A DNA stretch of 64,000 bases from Aphrophora alni. Lineage: Eukaryota; Arthropoda; Insecta; Hemiptera; Aphrophoridae. The stretch's first letter is position 1. Each line of letters starts with the position of its first letter. A program made the translations under genes and the position numbers. This document shows, one piece after another, positions 50,673 through 63,218 of the stretch. The DNA is taken from NCBI GenBank assembly GCA_963513935.1, contig OY740772.1, forward strand, positions 10,496,607 through 10,560,606, given 5' to 3'. The notes beneath the pieces are model-generated. The model saw only the letters and a list, made by a program, of their open reading frames with translations. It was not told the DNA's origin and ran no database searches.

Positions 50673-51094
50673 TTTGTCAAATGCTTGAAATTGAGCTCAA
50701 AAATTGCTCAAATTTAGCCTAAATAGAACCAAATTAAAACGTATTAGTTCCCATCCAAAAACAACAACGAAAAAATCCGCACTTTTCTCTCGCAGTTTCT
50801 CCTTTTGTGATGGTTATAAATAGACAAACTTTACCAAAATTTCATGGAAATTACTTGAGGTATCTTTGAGATATTTACGAGTGAGCCCATTTTCTCATCG
50901 ATCGTATTTGTAACGGTATTTTTTGGCGATCAATACGTTTTGTTTGTACATTTTACAAATTTTATTAAAATCATTAAAACTCAACTTTCGTTAAACCCGT
51001 AACGTTAACTTACAGTATACGAAGTATTAAATAAATTTCTTATTGGAAAAAAATTTCGAGCTTTGTTTTTTTATGGATCTTCACGTTCCATGGT

Positions 51095-51185
51095 CTCAGA
51101 AAACCGAAAAAGTGATTTTCGACATTCCGTCCTTCCATCGTTGTTGTCGTCTGTACGTAAGCACGATAGTGGCTACATTAACTTT
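51095..51185 (+). repeat. R6 low-copy repeat, copy 2
   Basis: TCAGAAAACCGAAAAAGTGATT, TCGTCTGTACGTAAG and TTAACTTTAT align with 33345-33435. Confidence 0.4.
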
Positions 51186-51984
51186 ATTATAAGGAACATT
51201 GTGTGCTCATATATAACGCTATAGAAATTAAAAATGTAAAAATGGCGGCCATTTTAAATATTTTGTTTGTTCATATCACGAGTGTTGTTCAAGTAATAAC
51301 ACACAAAATTAGATTCAAATTTGTTTATACGAGATCCTGCAAAGCAGAGTTATCAACTCAAACGTAGAGCCTCCTTCACGTATGTGCACAAAGGATCAGA
51401 AATGTAACAACTATATAAGACACAATGAGGTACCGATACAATTTAAAATTTCTCACACGAACAAAAAACAATTTTTTTTTGCTCATTACATGTATAATAT
51501 CTACTTCTATTACACTGTATAATTGGGCTGGGTATACACTAAGATGGCGCCCATAAACTTGATTTTTATATATAAAAGCTTCCTCTCTACATTTTGAGCT
51601 TGGTGTTTAGTTTTGTGTACGGGCGTGTGAAAAAGTGTTTTGCATTGTTAATTTCTTTTCACTGTTTTATTTTCGACTTTACAATTTTGTTTTAAAAAGT
51701 ATTTTCCTCTAAAAACATCCTTTGTTGAAAACAATTGTATACAAGTAATTACTGTGCCTAAATTAAAACTTAATTCTTTTTTTTTGCTGTTCCGTTATTT
51801 GTATAAAAGCTCTGTTTGCTTTGTAGAGAGGAGGGCACCGAAGGCTATTTTGTTTTATTCTGCGTGGGATGACTTAAGTTTTTGTTTGATACGCACGGCA
51901 TTTTAAATAACTTTTACTTTGCGTCAGAGAAAGTATTGTGACAGGAAATATATTTGATGTATCAGTGAATTTTTTTTTCTCTGA

Positions 51985-52205
51985 CTGACTGATTGTTACT
52001 TAGTGCGGTATTCGTTTCGTCAAATTTTAACGATGCAATTCAATGGGTTACTTGCCTTAAATGTATTTGTCGGCATGTTTACCAAAATATATGTCTGTCT
52101 CTCTGTCTTGAAAACGGTTGACTGATTGTGTCTAAAATTGGTACCAGAGTGATTATAGATTCGTCGAATTTTAACAATGCAATTCAATTGGTTACCTGCA
52201 TTGAA
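51985..52205 (+). repeat. Imperfect direct duplication
   Basis: TGACTGATTGT, TTCGTC.AATTTTAAC.ATGC and AATTCAAT.GGTTAC.TGC occur at 51983-52053 and again at 52122-52200. The second copy lies in a 64-codon open frame without recognisable homology. Confidence 0.5.
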
Positions 52206-52498
52206 AAACCATCTCGTTGTTATAAAAAGAAGGGTAATGTCTTAAAATCTGCTCGACCGATTTTGGTGAATTTTGATAAAATTTACATTATCGATCCTAA
52301 ACGGATGTTAAATTGTACGTAAACGAAAATACAACTAATAATGTTTTATATAATGTTAATAAATGAAAAAATAATCTTTCCTAAGTAAAATGTAATCACT
52401 ACGCTCTTAAAGACCCTAAACGAGTTTCTTAGATGTGTATATATTAAAAAATGTCGCTCGCTGCGCTCGTGTCAGTGATTCGGCGGCATTCAAAGTAG

Positions 52499-52501
<3 letters not shown>

Positions 52502-52543
<42 letters not shown>
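52502..52543. repeat. (AT)n microsatellite
   Basis: About 42 bp of AT, followed by a twofold GAAGTGTCA repeat (52544 and 52565). Confidence 0.85.
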
Positions 52544-52546
<3 letters not shown>

Positions 52547-53464
52547 GTGTCACTATATATATGTATGAAGTGTCAGTGGCGGATTTCGTCTATACGAAGA
52601 TAACATTTTATTGAGAGGTCATGGTTGGAAATTACAATTTTAAAAATAATTTCGTCAATTGTCATCGTAGAGAAGTAGGGTTGAGATCATTACATGTAGA
52701 ATAGAAATGTCCAAATTTGTATCTAATTTAGTGTGTTATAAGTTGAATATGTGATAGGAGAGCACTGTTTAAAATGACCACCATTTTAACATTTTAAATA
52801 CGATTTTTTTTCTGAATTTTTAAAATGAATCCTATATAAGTACACTATAATCTGCTATACTAAATTAGTATAGCTATTATGCTTAAGTACAATAACAATG
52901 GACGGAAAGTCACTTTTCGCTTTTCTGAGGCGTTAAAACATGAAAATCAGTCATTAAACATTGTTTTATATTTATTTATTTATTTTTTTTGCGAAAACCT
53001 AACCTAACCTATAAACCATCGTTTAGTAAAATTGGCGTTGAAATCGTTGAGAATAATGAAGCAGGCTGACGGAAGCCATCATGGTACTTACTCGCCCCTA
53101 ACATACAAGCATATCCTCTGTGTGATTAGTTTAAAGGAGTTGTTTACACAGGTTTTCTGAACCTAATAATTGTGTATATTGCTATTATTTTGATGTTGGC
53201 TAAACCTTAGCACATAATGAAGTCTACACTCGCTTCGCTCTTGTCAGTGATTCTGAATTGGCGAGCCTCGAAGTTGTACATATGTGAAGGTCCCTCTACT
53301 TTGCTATTTGTTATCGTAGTGAGATGGTGCTGCAGAATGGAAACTGTAAATTTGTGAATATCACACGAGATATGAACAGAAAACTGTTTATAATGCCCAC
53401 CATTTTGATATTTTCATTAGGTTTTTCTGAATTTTAATAGTCTCCTATATTAAATTTCATGTTC

Positions 53465-53575
53465 CTCACCTATGGGCGCTATTGTTCTTACGTATAGATG
53501 TCAACGACGCCGACTACAATTAATTGCTTTGTCGGTTTTCTGAGGCCGTGAAACGTGAAAATCCAGTCAAAATAT
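53465..53575 (+). repeat. R6-like repeat, diverged copies
   Basis: CGGTTTTCTGAGGCCGTGAAACGTGAAAATC resembles 52914-52950 (CTTTTCTGAGGCGTTAAAACATGAAAATC) and, less, 56145-56165 (CGGTTTCCTGAG). Each copy follows a hydrophobic-looking AT-rich tract with CACCATTTT. Confidence 0.35.
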
Positions 53576-56004
53576 AGTGGTTTAAATTTTTAGCTACTAC
53601 AATCTGGGTAAGTAAAATTGGTTTGAATATGTTCCTAAGCGCTGAAAAAGTATTAGAATAATAGTAATGAGATACAAAAAAGTTGCAACGTAACAATACC
53701 ATCTGGGTTTTATATTAGTATCACCAATATTTGTGTTATTTTATTTTTATTCCCAAAACAAGTTTTACAACGAAACAAGGTTTTGGATTTTCAACGTATC
53801 TCAGGGATAGCCGTACGTTGACTTCCGACTCTACATTTCCTGTTTTCTACTTCCGACTTCCTCCTGTTTTGTAAATAAGTTAGAATATCCTTGACGGAGT
53901 AATTGTAAAAGGTTGAGTAGTTATATTTGGATGCAAGTTTATGAATATACTTTTTGTTAGATAATTTATAATACGGTGTGAATAACTTTGAAATTATAAA
54001 CTTTAAAAAATGTGAAATTTATTGCTGACGAAGCGGTAATCAAATGTTATTAATTATTTGTTAGGTTCAAATTTTCAAGGTCATTGAAGGTTAACTCTAC
54101 TTTTATTTACCTTCTAACGTTGATCCTGTGCGCAGTGTGGAGAATGTTGTGTGCGGTCCATTGAGTCGAGTTTGGAATGATGTTCGTCTGTTGTCTAAGC
54201 AGTGCTTCACAGACAAACGGGTGAAGCGATTTTATTAAAATTTAGGACATAGGCATATTTAGCCAGATATACTGAAATATGTGACCAAAAGAAAAAGTGA
54301 AATTACTTGCTCAAACGATTTTTAAATATTTTGCTAATTATAACTTTTAAGGACCCAAATCAAATATGTTATCCAAATCCATGTCTTCAAAAATACTGAT
54401 TCCTGACCTATTATTAAAAGAAACAACAAAATAAGGCCGTTATATAGGGTGTAATTCCTCAAAATCAGCTCTACAAAATTTAGTAAAAAATATAGTGAAA
54501 TTTGAACATCATTGGCAAAAATCGCGTGAAAAATCGCAAGTAAAAAAAATACGGTTCATGAATTGGCAAAAAACAAAACTGAATCTTGACGTCTGTAATT
54601 AAGAAGTATGTTTTAAATAAACGATTTACGTTAAGGACTTGTTTATACGATAAGAGAATCAAGTTTAGGGCGTATTAAAAAACTTAAATTTTTTTTGAAA
54701 TATTGTGTCCGGGGGTTCATTTAGCTTTTTGACTGAATTACCAAAATGCATACTAGTGCCTGACGAAAGTATCATTGCGATGCGCGACTTTACCTGCACA
54801 CCATAGCGATTTGATCTGTTGGCAGGAGATTTTTTTAAGACAGTTTATCAATTTTAATCATCATTTTCGTGATTTGAAGACAGGAGAAAGGAGAGAAGGA
54901 AATGTTAGATACAGTCGTATAATTATTTAATGAAAGCGAGACACAGTTCCGCAGTGCTTAAGAGAACTATCTCAACACAATGAGAAATTTAAAGAATTTT
55001 ATAGGATAGGTCATCAATGTTTCCATTTCTTTTTGCAAATTGTGACTACTTTACTAGAAAACATGTTTATTCCAGTTGTGTCTTTTAATTCAGCTGCAAT
55101 GGTATTCTAGGCCAAACATATTACGCATGTTTTATGATAGTTTTTCAGTTTATAAGTTCATAAAAAGCGAATATTCCTACAATATTGATAAAAAAAAAAT
55201 CTAATCTTCAGTATTACTTAAACCTGAGTACTTTTTTCACTTTGCGAAGAGATAGGCTAATATATACAGTAGGTTATTATCGTACTTGTCTACAACTGTT
55301 TAGCCACTACAACATTATTTGAACCGGCACTAACTTATAAGATAATGATCGCGTATCGCTTACGTCCTTACGATATGTATCGTGTCGCTCTAATGTGTAA
55401 CAGACTTTAAATTTAATTTGATTTCAGGATGGATTGCTGAGAACTTTTCTACAATGTTTATTTTGTTAGTAGTACTTGTGAAACTAAAGATCTATACATT
55501 TATACCAAGATTGAGGTCGGTATACGAGCGGATATACGAAAACAATTCATTACCTGTAATGTCAACATATAAGCTGATTGCCGAGTATTTCTCTTTATTT
55601 CAGCTAATACAAAGTCATGACCTTTTACATTACACCTTGACGAATAAACAGTCCTTTCATGCCAACTCTTCAACTCATCTACTGGTCCTGAGTGACCATT
55701 CCACCATACTTTTCATACGCCCATTTCAACCAAATATTTTTCTTTTTTGCAGATTATTGAGTGATTTCTTCAGAACTGGAAAGATGCTCAAAATATGGGT
55801 AAGGAAATAAACTTTAGTTTATGGAATGTTTGTTTTGTGGAAAACACATAGAATGGAGAAATAAGTTGATATTTCCAGAGAACATAGTACTTGCCTAACC
55901 CCATCATACAAAGTAATACAGGCAGATAAACACATTAGATTAAAGAATGTGGAAGACGCTGCTCTATGTCAATTGTGTGTTGGAGAGATGCGGCGTTGGA
56001 TTGT

Positions 56005-56070
56005 AGGAGGTTGAGGAGGATTGTGAGGGAGGCCAAAGCAGATTATAGTGAATTACAAAAAATTTCATGT
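56005..56070 (+). pseudogene. Possible LINE fragment (endonuclease-RT linker)
   Basis: A short frame reads RRLRRIVREAKADYSELQ, like the RxxxxIREAKRxY linker before the RT domain of many LINE ORF2 proteins. The piece just upstream (CQLCVGEMRRW) is in another frame. It is too short to be sure. Confidence 0.25.
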
Positions 56071-57986
56071 TTCTTAATATTTTTTGTTGGTGATATCGTG
56101 TTTATATACAGATGACAAAGGCGACCTATGGGCGGCATGTTGACAATCACTTTCGGTTTCCTGAGATCAATAAATAGATTTAAATTGTTTCCACTTATAC
56201 TATATTTCGTATACTGTGTAGGCTAAGTTAAAAAGTTGACTTGCGGACCGTCCTCCTACCCATATTCCATCCCCCTGAGGAGAAGACGCAATTCATATTT
56301 TTCTGTTTACCCTGTAAAAATGAATGTTATAAAAAAAAACGTGTAAGTGTCAAAATTCGAATACATTAAAATATCTACTATTTCTTTAAATATATTTTCT
56401 GCGTAAAAAATAAAATCATGAACAAATTTACTGAGAATTTTACGTAATTTCAATACTTCGTGGCAATTGAGTATAGAAATTTATTTTAAAATGATCAAAG
56501 CGTAATTTTTGTAGAGGTTAAAATTTTGTAAAATATTCCATATATTGTTTTTTTTAATTTTTTTTTTTTAGTTTATCCTGTTACATTGAAAAAAATCGGT
56601 TTATAATTTGAATTACAAATTGCTCGAAATAGAGTTGTAACTGTCGAGCAAGAACATGACGCTACATTTTGTTTAAACAATTTAATTTTTACATTAAAAA
56701 TTATCCGTGTTACAAAATATGTTTTTCCGTTAGTAAATCGAAAAAAACTTCTTCAAACGAAAATGTTAACACATAATTCATTTTAAATTACGAAAAAAAT
56801 TTCATAAAAAATATTGTGTATTAACCAGAAAAATAACAATAAAAATATTGTAGATGATTTTACAATCTATTAATTTAACGCCTTGACTTTGGCCAATCTG
56901 ACAGTATGGTACGTTTTGGAAGTTGATTTTATTTTATTTTATTTCATTTGTTTTTTGTAAATGCAACTGAGTGGCAACATCTCAGATCAACTTGTTTATG
57001 GTCCGATCAGCCAGTTTTTATGGTAGTTTTATTATTGTGGTTCATCAGAGCACGCTTGTATATAGTTTAACCTGTTTTGAAAGCTCAGACTGAGCTTTAG
57101 TCATGCGTCCTTATCTTATGTTTCTAATTTTAGTTTAAACATGCTACTAGAACGTGTTGGATTTTTTCATATTCTAGTTTTATCACTTGACAACCAGAAT
57201 TCATCTATATTCTCGAGACGTCTTATATAAAACTAATAATACGACAAGTGTGCAATATTTCCATTTTAAAACAGCTTTTGTTTTGGTTTAAGGGGATCTT
57301 AGTCTAATATATCCAATAAACAAACAACGATTTACCTTGTTAGTTATCACAAAACTGGTTATATTCTTTATCTACGTTACAGTAGAAAAATAAATGAATG
57401 TAAAATTCAATGCAACATTATCATGTCCGTGGATATTTTGTTATTAAATGCATTTGTCTAACGGCTACAATAACTTGTTACTTTATATAGTCGACCCACA
57501 TGCACGTTGAGTGAGTCATAGTTTAACCCACTTGGAGGTCACAGTTACAAGATATTATTATGCGCCACTTCGTATTCAGCTGATAGTTGTGTCCAGTTTA
57601 GAAAACATTGCTTCAATCTCAACGTATATAAATAAGTGTTTTGGTGAACTTACAACATGATGACTTTATAATAACTTATATCGTTATAAATCATCCAACT
57701 AGGTACGTCTTGGCTTTTCAGTGAAATCGGAAATGCGTCGATGAAAGCTATGCTGAATTGGTTTTTCTCCGATTGATTAAATCAAATCCAGAGGGATCCA
57801 ATCTAAGAGTTATCGGGGAAGAAGACTTCCCTTGGACGTTGATAGCAGTTAACTAGATGGGAACGGACTTTGTGACGAAAGGACTTCTTAAAATCCGAAA
57901 TGTCAGATCCTCCATTATGAGTGGAAAATCATCAGAAGAATTCAATAAGGAACCACTGTTGAAATTAGATTAACAATAGGTCAGCA

Positions 57987-58258
57987 GAAATTCGAAAGTA
58001 AAAGTACACAAGACCTTGATTAAATCAGTTGTGGCTTATGTATCGGAAGGGTGTAACATGTCAGTTGCTGACGAGACTACTTTTCGTATATTGGAGGAGA
58101 TAATATGAGAAGAATATATGACACTGTAAAAGAGGAAGAAAGATGGAGAATAAGAACAAATAAAGTAATTGAAGATGTACTCCAGAGGAAAGACATACTG
58201 AGGTTTGTAAAGTCTCAACGGCTTGGCAACTATCTGGAATGTATGAGCGGAGAGTGAA
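57987..58258 (+). pseudogene. LINE ORF2 tail, one frameshift
   Basis: A frame KVHKTLIKSVVAYVSEGCNM continues to TTFRILEE, then after a shift at about 58088 reads RRIYDTVKEEERWRIRTN, KDILRFVKSQRLGN and ends at TGA. This matches the region after the RT in insect LINEs (LYKTLIRPVLLYGSE, then FERKxLRRIYGP, WRIRxNxE, IxxxIKxxRLRWLGH). The usual LGHVxRM box is replaced by GNYLECM. It ends shortly before the 137-bp array. Confidence 0.7.
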
Positions 58259-58261
58259 GTC

Positions 58262-58309
58262 GTTACGTGGAAAAATGGAATGACCTCCTTCATTCCATTT
58301 TTCTACGTA
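58262..58309. repeat. Hairpin at the left border of the 137-bp array
   Basis: TTACGTGGAAAAATGGAATGA and its inverted copy (reverse complement TTACGTAGAAAAATGGAATGA) are separated by 6 bases, 20 of 21 positions pairing. The arm is part of the 137-bp array unit, so the array edge contains an inverted duplication of a unit fragment. Confidence 0.8.
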
Positions 58310-58320
58310 AATATGAACAG

Positions 58321-60069
58321 GAGAATATGAACAGGCTGTGGCTAGGTTAAGAAATTATGAAGGTAATTTGAAGAATATAAAATATATCTCTCAACAGATT
58401 CTTATCAGACTGTTGATACTGCCTGCGTTACTTGGAAAAATGGAATGAAGGAGGAAGGAGAATATGAACAGGCTGTGGCTGGGTTAAGAAATTATGAAGG
58501 TAATTTGAAGAATATAAAATATATCTCTCAACAGATTCTTATCAGACTGTTGATACTGCCTGCGTTACTTGGAAAAATGGAATGAAGGAGGAAGGAGAAT
58601 ATGAACAGGCTGTGGCTGGGTTAAGAAATTATGAAGGTAATTTGAAGAATATAAAATATATCTCTCAACAGATTCTTATCAGACTGTTGATACTGCCTGC
58701 GTTAAGTGGAAAAATGGAATGAAGGAGGAAGGACAATATGAACAGGCTGTAGTTGGGTTAAGAAATGATGAAGGTAATTTGAAGAATATAAAATATATCT
58801 CTCAACAGATTCTTATCAGACTGTTAATACTGCCTGCGTTACGTGGAAAAATGGAATGAAGGAGGAAGGAGAATATGAACAGGCTGTAGCTGGGTTAAGA
58901 AATTATGAAGGTAATTTGAAGAATATAAAATATATCTCTCAACAGATTCTTATCAGACTGTTGATACTGCCTGCGTTACGTGGAAAAATGGAATGAAGGA
59001 GGAAGGAGAATATGAACAGGCTGTAGCTGGGTTAAGAAATGATGGAGGTAATTTGAAGAATATAAAATATATCTCTCAACAGATTCTTATCAGACTGTTG
59101 ATACTGCCTGCGTTACGTGGAAAAATGGAATGAAGGAGGAAGGAGAATATGAACAGGCTGTAGCTGGGTTAAGACATGATGGAGGTAATTTGAAGAATAT
59201 AAAATATATCTCTCAACAGATTCTTATCAGACTGTTGATACTGCCTGCGTTATGTGGAAAAATGGAATGAAGGAGGAAGGAGAATATGAACAGGCTGTAG
59301 CTGGGTTAAGAAATGATGGAGTTAATTTGAAGAATATAAAATATATCTCTCAACAGATTCTTATCAGACTGTTGATACTGCCTGCGTTACGTGGAAAAAT
59401 GGAATGAAGGAGGAAGGAGAATATGAACAGGCTGTAGCTGGGTTAAGACATGATGGAGTTAATTTGAAGAATATAAAATATATCTCTCAACAAATTCTTA
59501 TCAGACTGTTGCTACTGCCTGCGTTACGTGGAAAAATGAAATGAAGGAGGAAGGAGAATATGAACAGGCTGTGGCTGGGTTAAGACATGATGGAGTTAAT
59601 TTGAAGAATATAAAATATATCTCTCAACAAATTCTTATCAGACTGTTGCTACTGCCTGCGTTACGTGGAAAAATGAAATGAAGGAGGAAGGAGAATATGA
59701 ACAGGCTGTGGCTGGGTTAAGAAATGATGGAGGTAATTTGAAGAATATAAAATATATCTCTCAACAGATTCTTATCAGACTGTTGCTACTGCCTGCGTTA
59801 CGTGGAAAAATGAAATGAAGGAGGAAGGAGAATATGAACAGGCTGTGGCTGGGTTAAGAAATGATGGAGGTAATTTGAAGAATATAAAATATATCTCTCA
59901 ACAAATTCTTATCAGACTGTTGCTACTGCCTGCGTTACGTGGAAAAATGAAATGAAGGAGGAAGGAGAATATGAACAGGCTGTGGCTGGGTTAAGAAATT
60001 ATGAAGGTAATTTGAAGAATATAAAATATATCTCTCAACAGATTCTTATCAGACTGTTGCTACTGCCTG
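58321..60069 (+). repeat. Tandem array of thirteen 137-bp units, each with a 46-codon ORF
   Basis: GAGAATATGAACAGGCTGT starts at 58321 and then every 137 bp to 59965 (13 starts); the last unit stops about 30 bp short. All visible changes are substitutions; I saw no indel. From the second unit each contains an ATG frame: it begins ATGAAGGAGGAAGGA, reads MKEEGEYEQAVAGLRN, then SQQILIRLLILPALRG, and stops at TGA. The frame is 141 nt, and its final ATGA overlaps the next unit's ATG, which gives the period of 137. Variants (NYEG/NDGG/HDGV; LI to LL; ME to MK) are grouped by neighbouring units, as in segmental amplification. No function is known. Confidence 0.9.
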
Positions 60070-60204
60070 AGATGTTTTATTTTGTAAAGGAGTTTCCAAC
60101 GTTTCTTTGGAATTTATGAACGGAAGAATCAAATCAGAATAAAGACCAGTTTGTACTTGAACCGAAGAGAAGTCTTCGTCTGTATTTGTTTTGTTTTTTT
60201 GTGT

Positions 60205-60418
60205 TTAAAGGAGAAAAACCTCTCGGTCATAAAAAAGAAGAAAAATAGTATAAAATAAAGACCCTAATAGCATCAGAGTGAGAAAACAAGAGTCGATGAA
60301 GACTTGATAGGAAAGGTGAAACAGAGGGATCTAACCCAAGACTACGTGACAAGGTGTAGATAAGGTTCCCTCGCGATTAACAAGCCCCTACACACTATAG
60401 TGAGTCTCTGAGAGTTCC
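60205..60418 (+). repeat. R1 dispersed repeat, copy 14
   Basis: Sense copy with AAAACCTCTCGGTCATAAAA, TAACCCAAGACTACGTGAC and the full 3' end CACACTATAGTGAGTCTCTG. It has lost the ATCGCCTTAT block. Confidence 0.7.
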
Positions 60419-60601
60419 CATGTATTTTGTAAGCTTTAATAAAGAAAATAAAATAATTCGATACAAAATTGTGGGTACACCTTTTAATGAAATACATTTC
60501 AGTTTAGGCGTTATTCTTGTAGAGGAAGTGTATCGTTCTTATACAGAAATCCCTTTAATTCAACAAAGTAATAACATCCTCTTTTATCATATTATAAAAT
60601 A

Positions 60602-62300
60602 AAATTTCATTTAATTTAAGGAAAATATTACTAAAGAAAACATACAATAAAAATAATTAAATTCAGAAAGTAGTTATCGGATCAAAATATAGAGTTCACT
60701 ACCAATCGACTGTTCTGAAAGATAACAATTATAGATAACAAAAACCTGATAATCTGGTGATCTGAACGTACGTTCCTTATATTTGACTTTGTCGATTTCA
60801 TTCTGAGATACGCCATTCGATGAGTGTGCAAGTGAAGTTTGCTAGTATTCTTTACTAAAATGTATTAAAAATCTTCTCCATCTCTGCAAAGGTACTGGCT
60901 TCTGGGTAAAAGGTTTTACGTAACCTTTTTTTTTTATTTGACATCACAAAATGAAGTAAACACAAATTAAAAAATGCAAATGAAACCATGTGTTGATGCA
61001 AACCATAAAACCAGCTAAGAGCTGGTCCAAAAATGGTCTAACTAATGAGTTATAATTCCCAATAATGTCCGGATAACGTCATGTAATCTCTAATTATTCA
61101 AAATAAAATAACGACTATATGTCTTGTTCTAATGTTAACCTTGAATTGATGTTAATTAGAATAACATATTTGTGATTGGTGAATTTTGATCCCTGCTGCG
61201 AGCGGACTGCTAAGTTCATTAAGGAAAGATAAATTAGCTCAGCTAATAATTTCCAAATTTTGTCAACCCTTCAGGTTGGCAAAATATATTGTTATACCGA
61301 CATCCACGGGGTGTAACAAAAGTGTAAAATATTTATGTGCATTCTGAATGTATAAAGAGCATCAATTTTCTAAAATCCTCAAATCTTTACTAAAGATGAC
61401 CGTAGCACAGTTTCTTTTCTTTAACGACTGGAAATACTCATATTACTAGAAATAATGACAACATAAGTTTTTTGTAGTTTCAAGTCATCATCTAATTAAG
61501 AATAAATACGAAAAATATTTGAATCATAAAAAAGAAGTAAATTTAAAATGATATTAGTATGACAATGCCTTTTACTTAAATAGAATATTTGTAAAAAAAT
61601 GATGATATTTACAACAAACCTGTATAAACTGTTTGGCAACATTTGTATTTTCTTTGTTGTTTTAGTAGTATATACTGAAGTAAATATACATTAATTCATT
61701 TAATCATTACCATTTTTACTCGTGGGACAAAAATCACCTGTTGTACAATATTGCACATTTCTCATGAACGCATTCTAATTTCATTTCGAGCTTTGTGTTA
61801 TAAATTATTTATAAATACACCATCTACTTTTGAAGTAAATATTTATGATTTTATAACAATAAATTTATTATATGAACTGATCGAGTATAAATTATATTTA
61901 TAACAGTGAGGTTTAGTTGTACAATGATTATGATTTTGTTCATCCTATAACAATATATCATTTATTTCAGTATTTGAAACTAGAGGTAATAATTTTATTC
62001 TGGAATCATTAAATAAATAATATGAAACATTACTTTACAACTTAAAATAAATAACATATTGTAAATATATAATTCATAAACAAAAATTCAAAAAGGTATT
62101 ATTATTTACAATAAACACTACCATCTTAAATTAACAAGACGATTTCGTTCCGTCAATTCATCTTTTGTTTATATTTGGTTTCAGCTATCTATGGGATTTG
62201 CTTCACAATTCAGTGTTCACAGGTGCCAGTGTTCCTTCATCCTCTGACTTCACTTCTTCCGATAATGTTAAATTTCCCCTTTTAATATTCTAAACTGTTA
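60602..62300. other. No gene found
   Basis: AT-rich DNA without a supportable ORF, exon or clear repeat. Confidence 0.4.
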
Positions 62301-62302
62301 CC

Positions 62303-62416
62303 TCACCAATCTCTGTCGAGCATTCCCATCTGTTTTAGATTTTTGTATACTTCCATGATTTACGGGATCTGTGTCTTCCTTTCATCCTGCTAAAGCAAAA
62401 GTTTCTTGGCCATTCT
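62303..62416 (-). pseudogene. LINE ORF2 C-terminal tail, decayed
   Basis: On the minus strand one frame with two internal stops reads RMAKKLL, then IMEVYKNLKQMGMLDRDW, then stop. It resembles the tail of insect LINE proteins (KKLL, GRPxxxWxDxVxxDLKxMGI, W). It is probably the same clade as the fragment at 58.0-58.3 kb. Confidence 0.45.
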
Positions 62417-63150
62417 CTCTGTCTTTTCCGTAACACGCCAATTTCCGTTTAACCCTTGTTTTCTTTATGTTTTAAGAATTTTTGACAGAGTGTTTATTCT
62501 TTAATGGTGTGCAAATGTATCTACCATTGTTTTTTTGGGCTCCAGCATTTTCTCACAAATTTTCCCTCCTTTTCGACGACTGTCATTTCTTTTTTTTGGA
62601 GATTGTTAATGTTGAGTATATCCAATCCGGTTTGGATTTCATATTTTATAGTATTAACGAATCCTTAAAATGTAACAATTGAATTAAAATATGAATCAAT
62701 GATGAAATCAGAAAATTATGATAAAACACTAATATATTTAAATAGGAAAACATCCTAGATGAAGGATATTAAGGTGAACGCAACGACAATGGTATGATGT
62801 TGAATATCACGTTTTTGGTTTAAAAAAACAACACAACAACATTTACTTCCAGTTTTGATAGTTTAAAATATTGGTGGACATGTTTTAAATAGAAATATGG
62901 GATCATATGATATTTGTTTTTACGTTTTTTTAAATTTTTATTTTGAGTTCAATGGTGAACCCGTTTTTTTTTTACTTTTTTTTTCCTTAAAAAGTTTTCA
63001 ACTAATATAACTACAGAATATTTAAAACCATAATTTATAAGTGGACAAATGAATTTCCGTAGTTACCAATGACATCTACATACCGTAGTTTTTCCTGACT
63101 CTTGATTACTTCCTATTTTGGATATTTAAATTGTCCGTCACGAATCTTGT

Positions 63151-63218
63151 ACATTGGGTAATAGCCAATAGGAGAGCTCTCTCCGCAAGGCTAACCACCG
63201 AGCAAGGCTACCCAATGT
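63151..63218. repeat. Small inverted repeat
   Basis: ACATTGGGTA and its complement TACCCAATGT are 48 bp apart, with the palindrome GAGAGCTCTC between them. It could be a very short MITE or chance. Confidence 0.35.

Noticed and set aside
51565..51810. Two TATAAAAGC boxes (51569 and 51792)
   Set aside because: They look like TATA boxes, but no gene or initiator follows convincingly, and the area is repetitive.
55418..55810. 130-codon open frame, with a possible 46-bp exon at 55753-55798
   Set aside because: The splice-like borders are good, but the phase does not follow from exon 30387 and no homology is visible.
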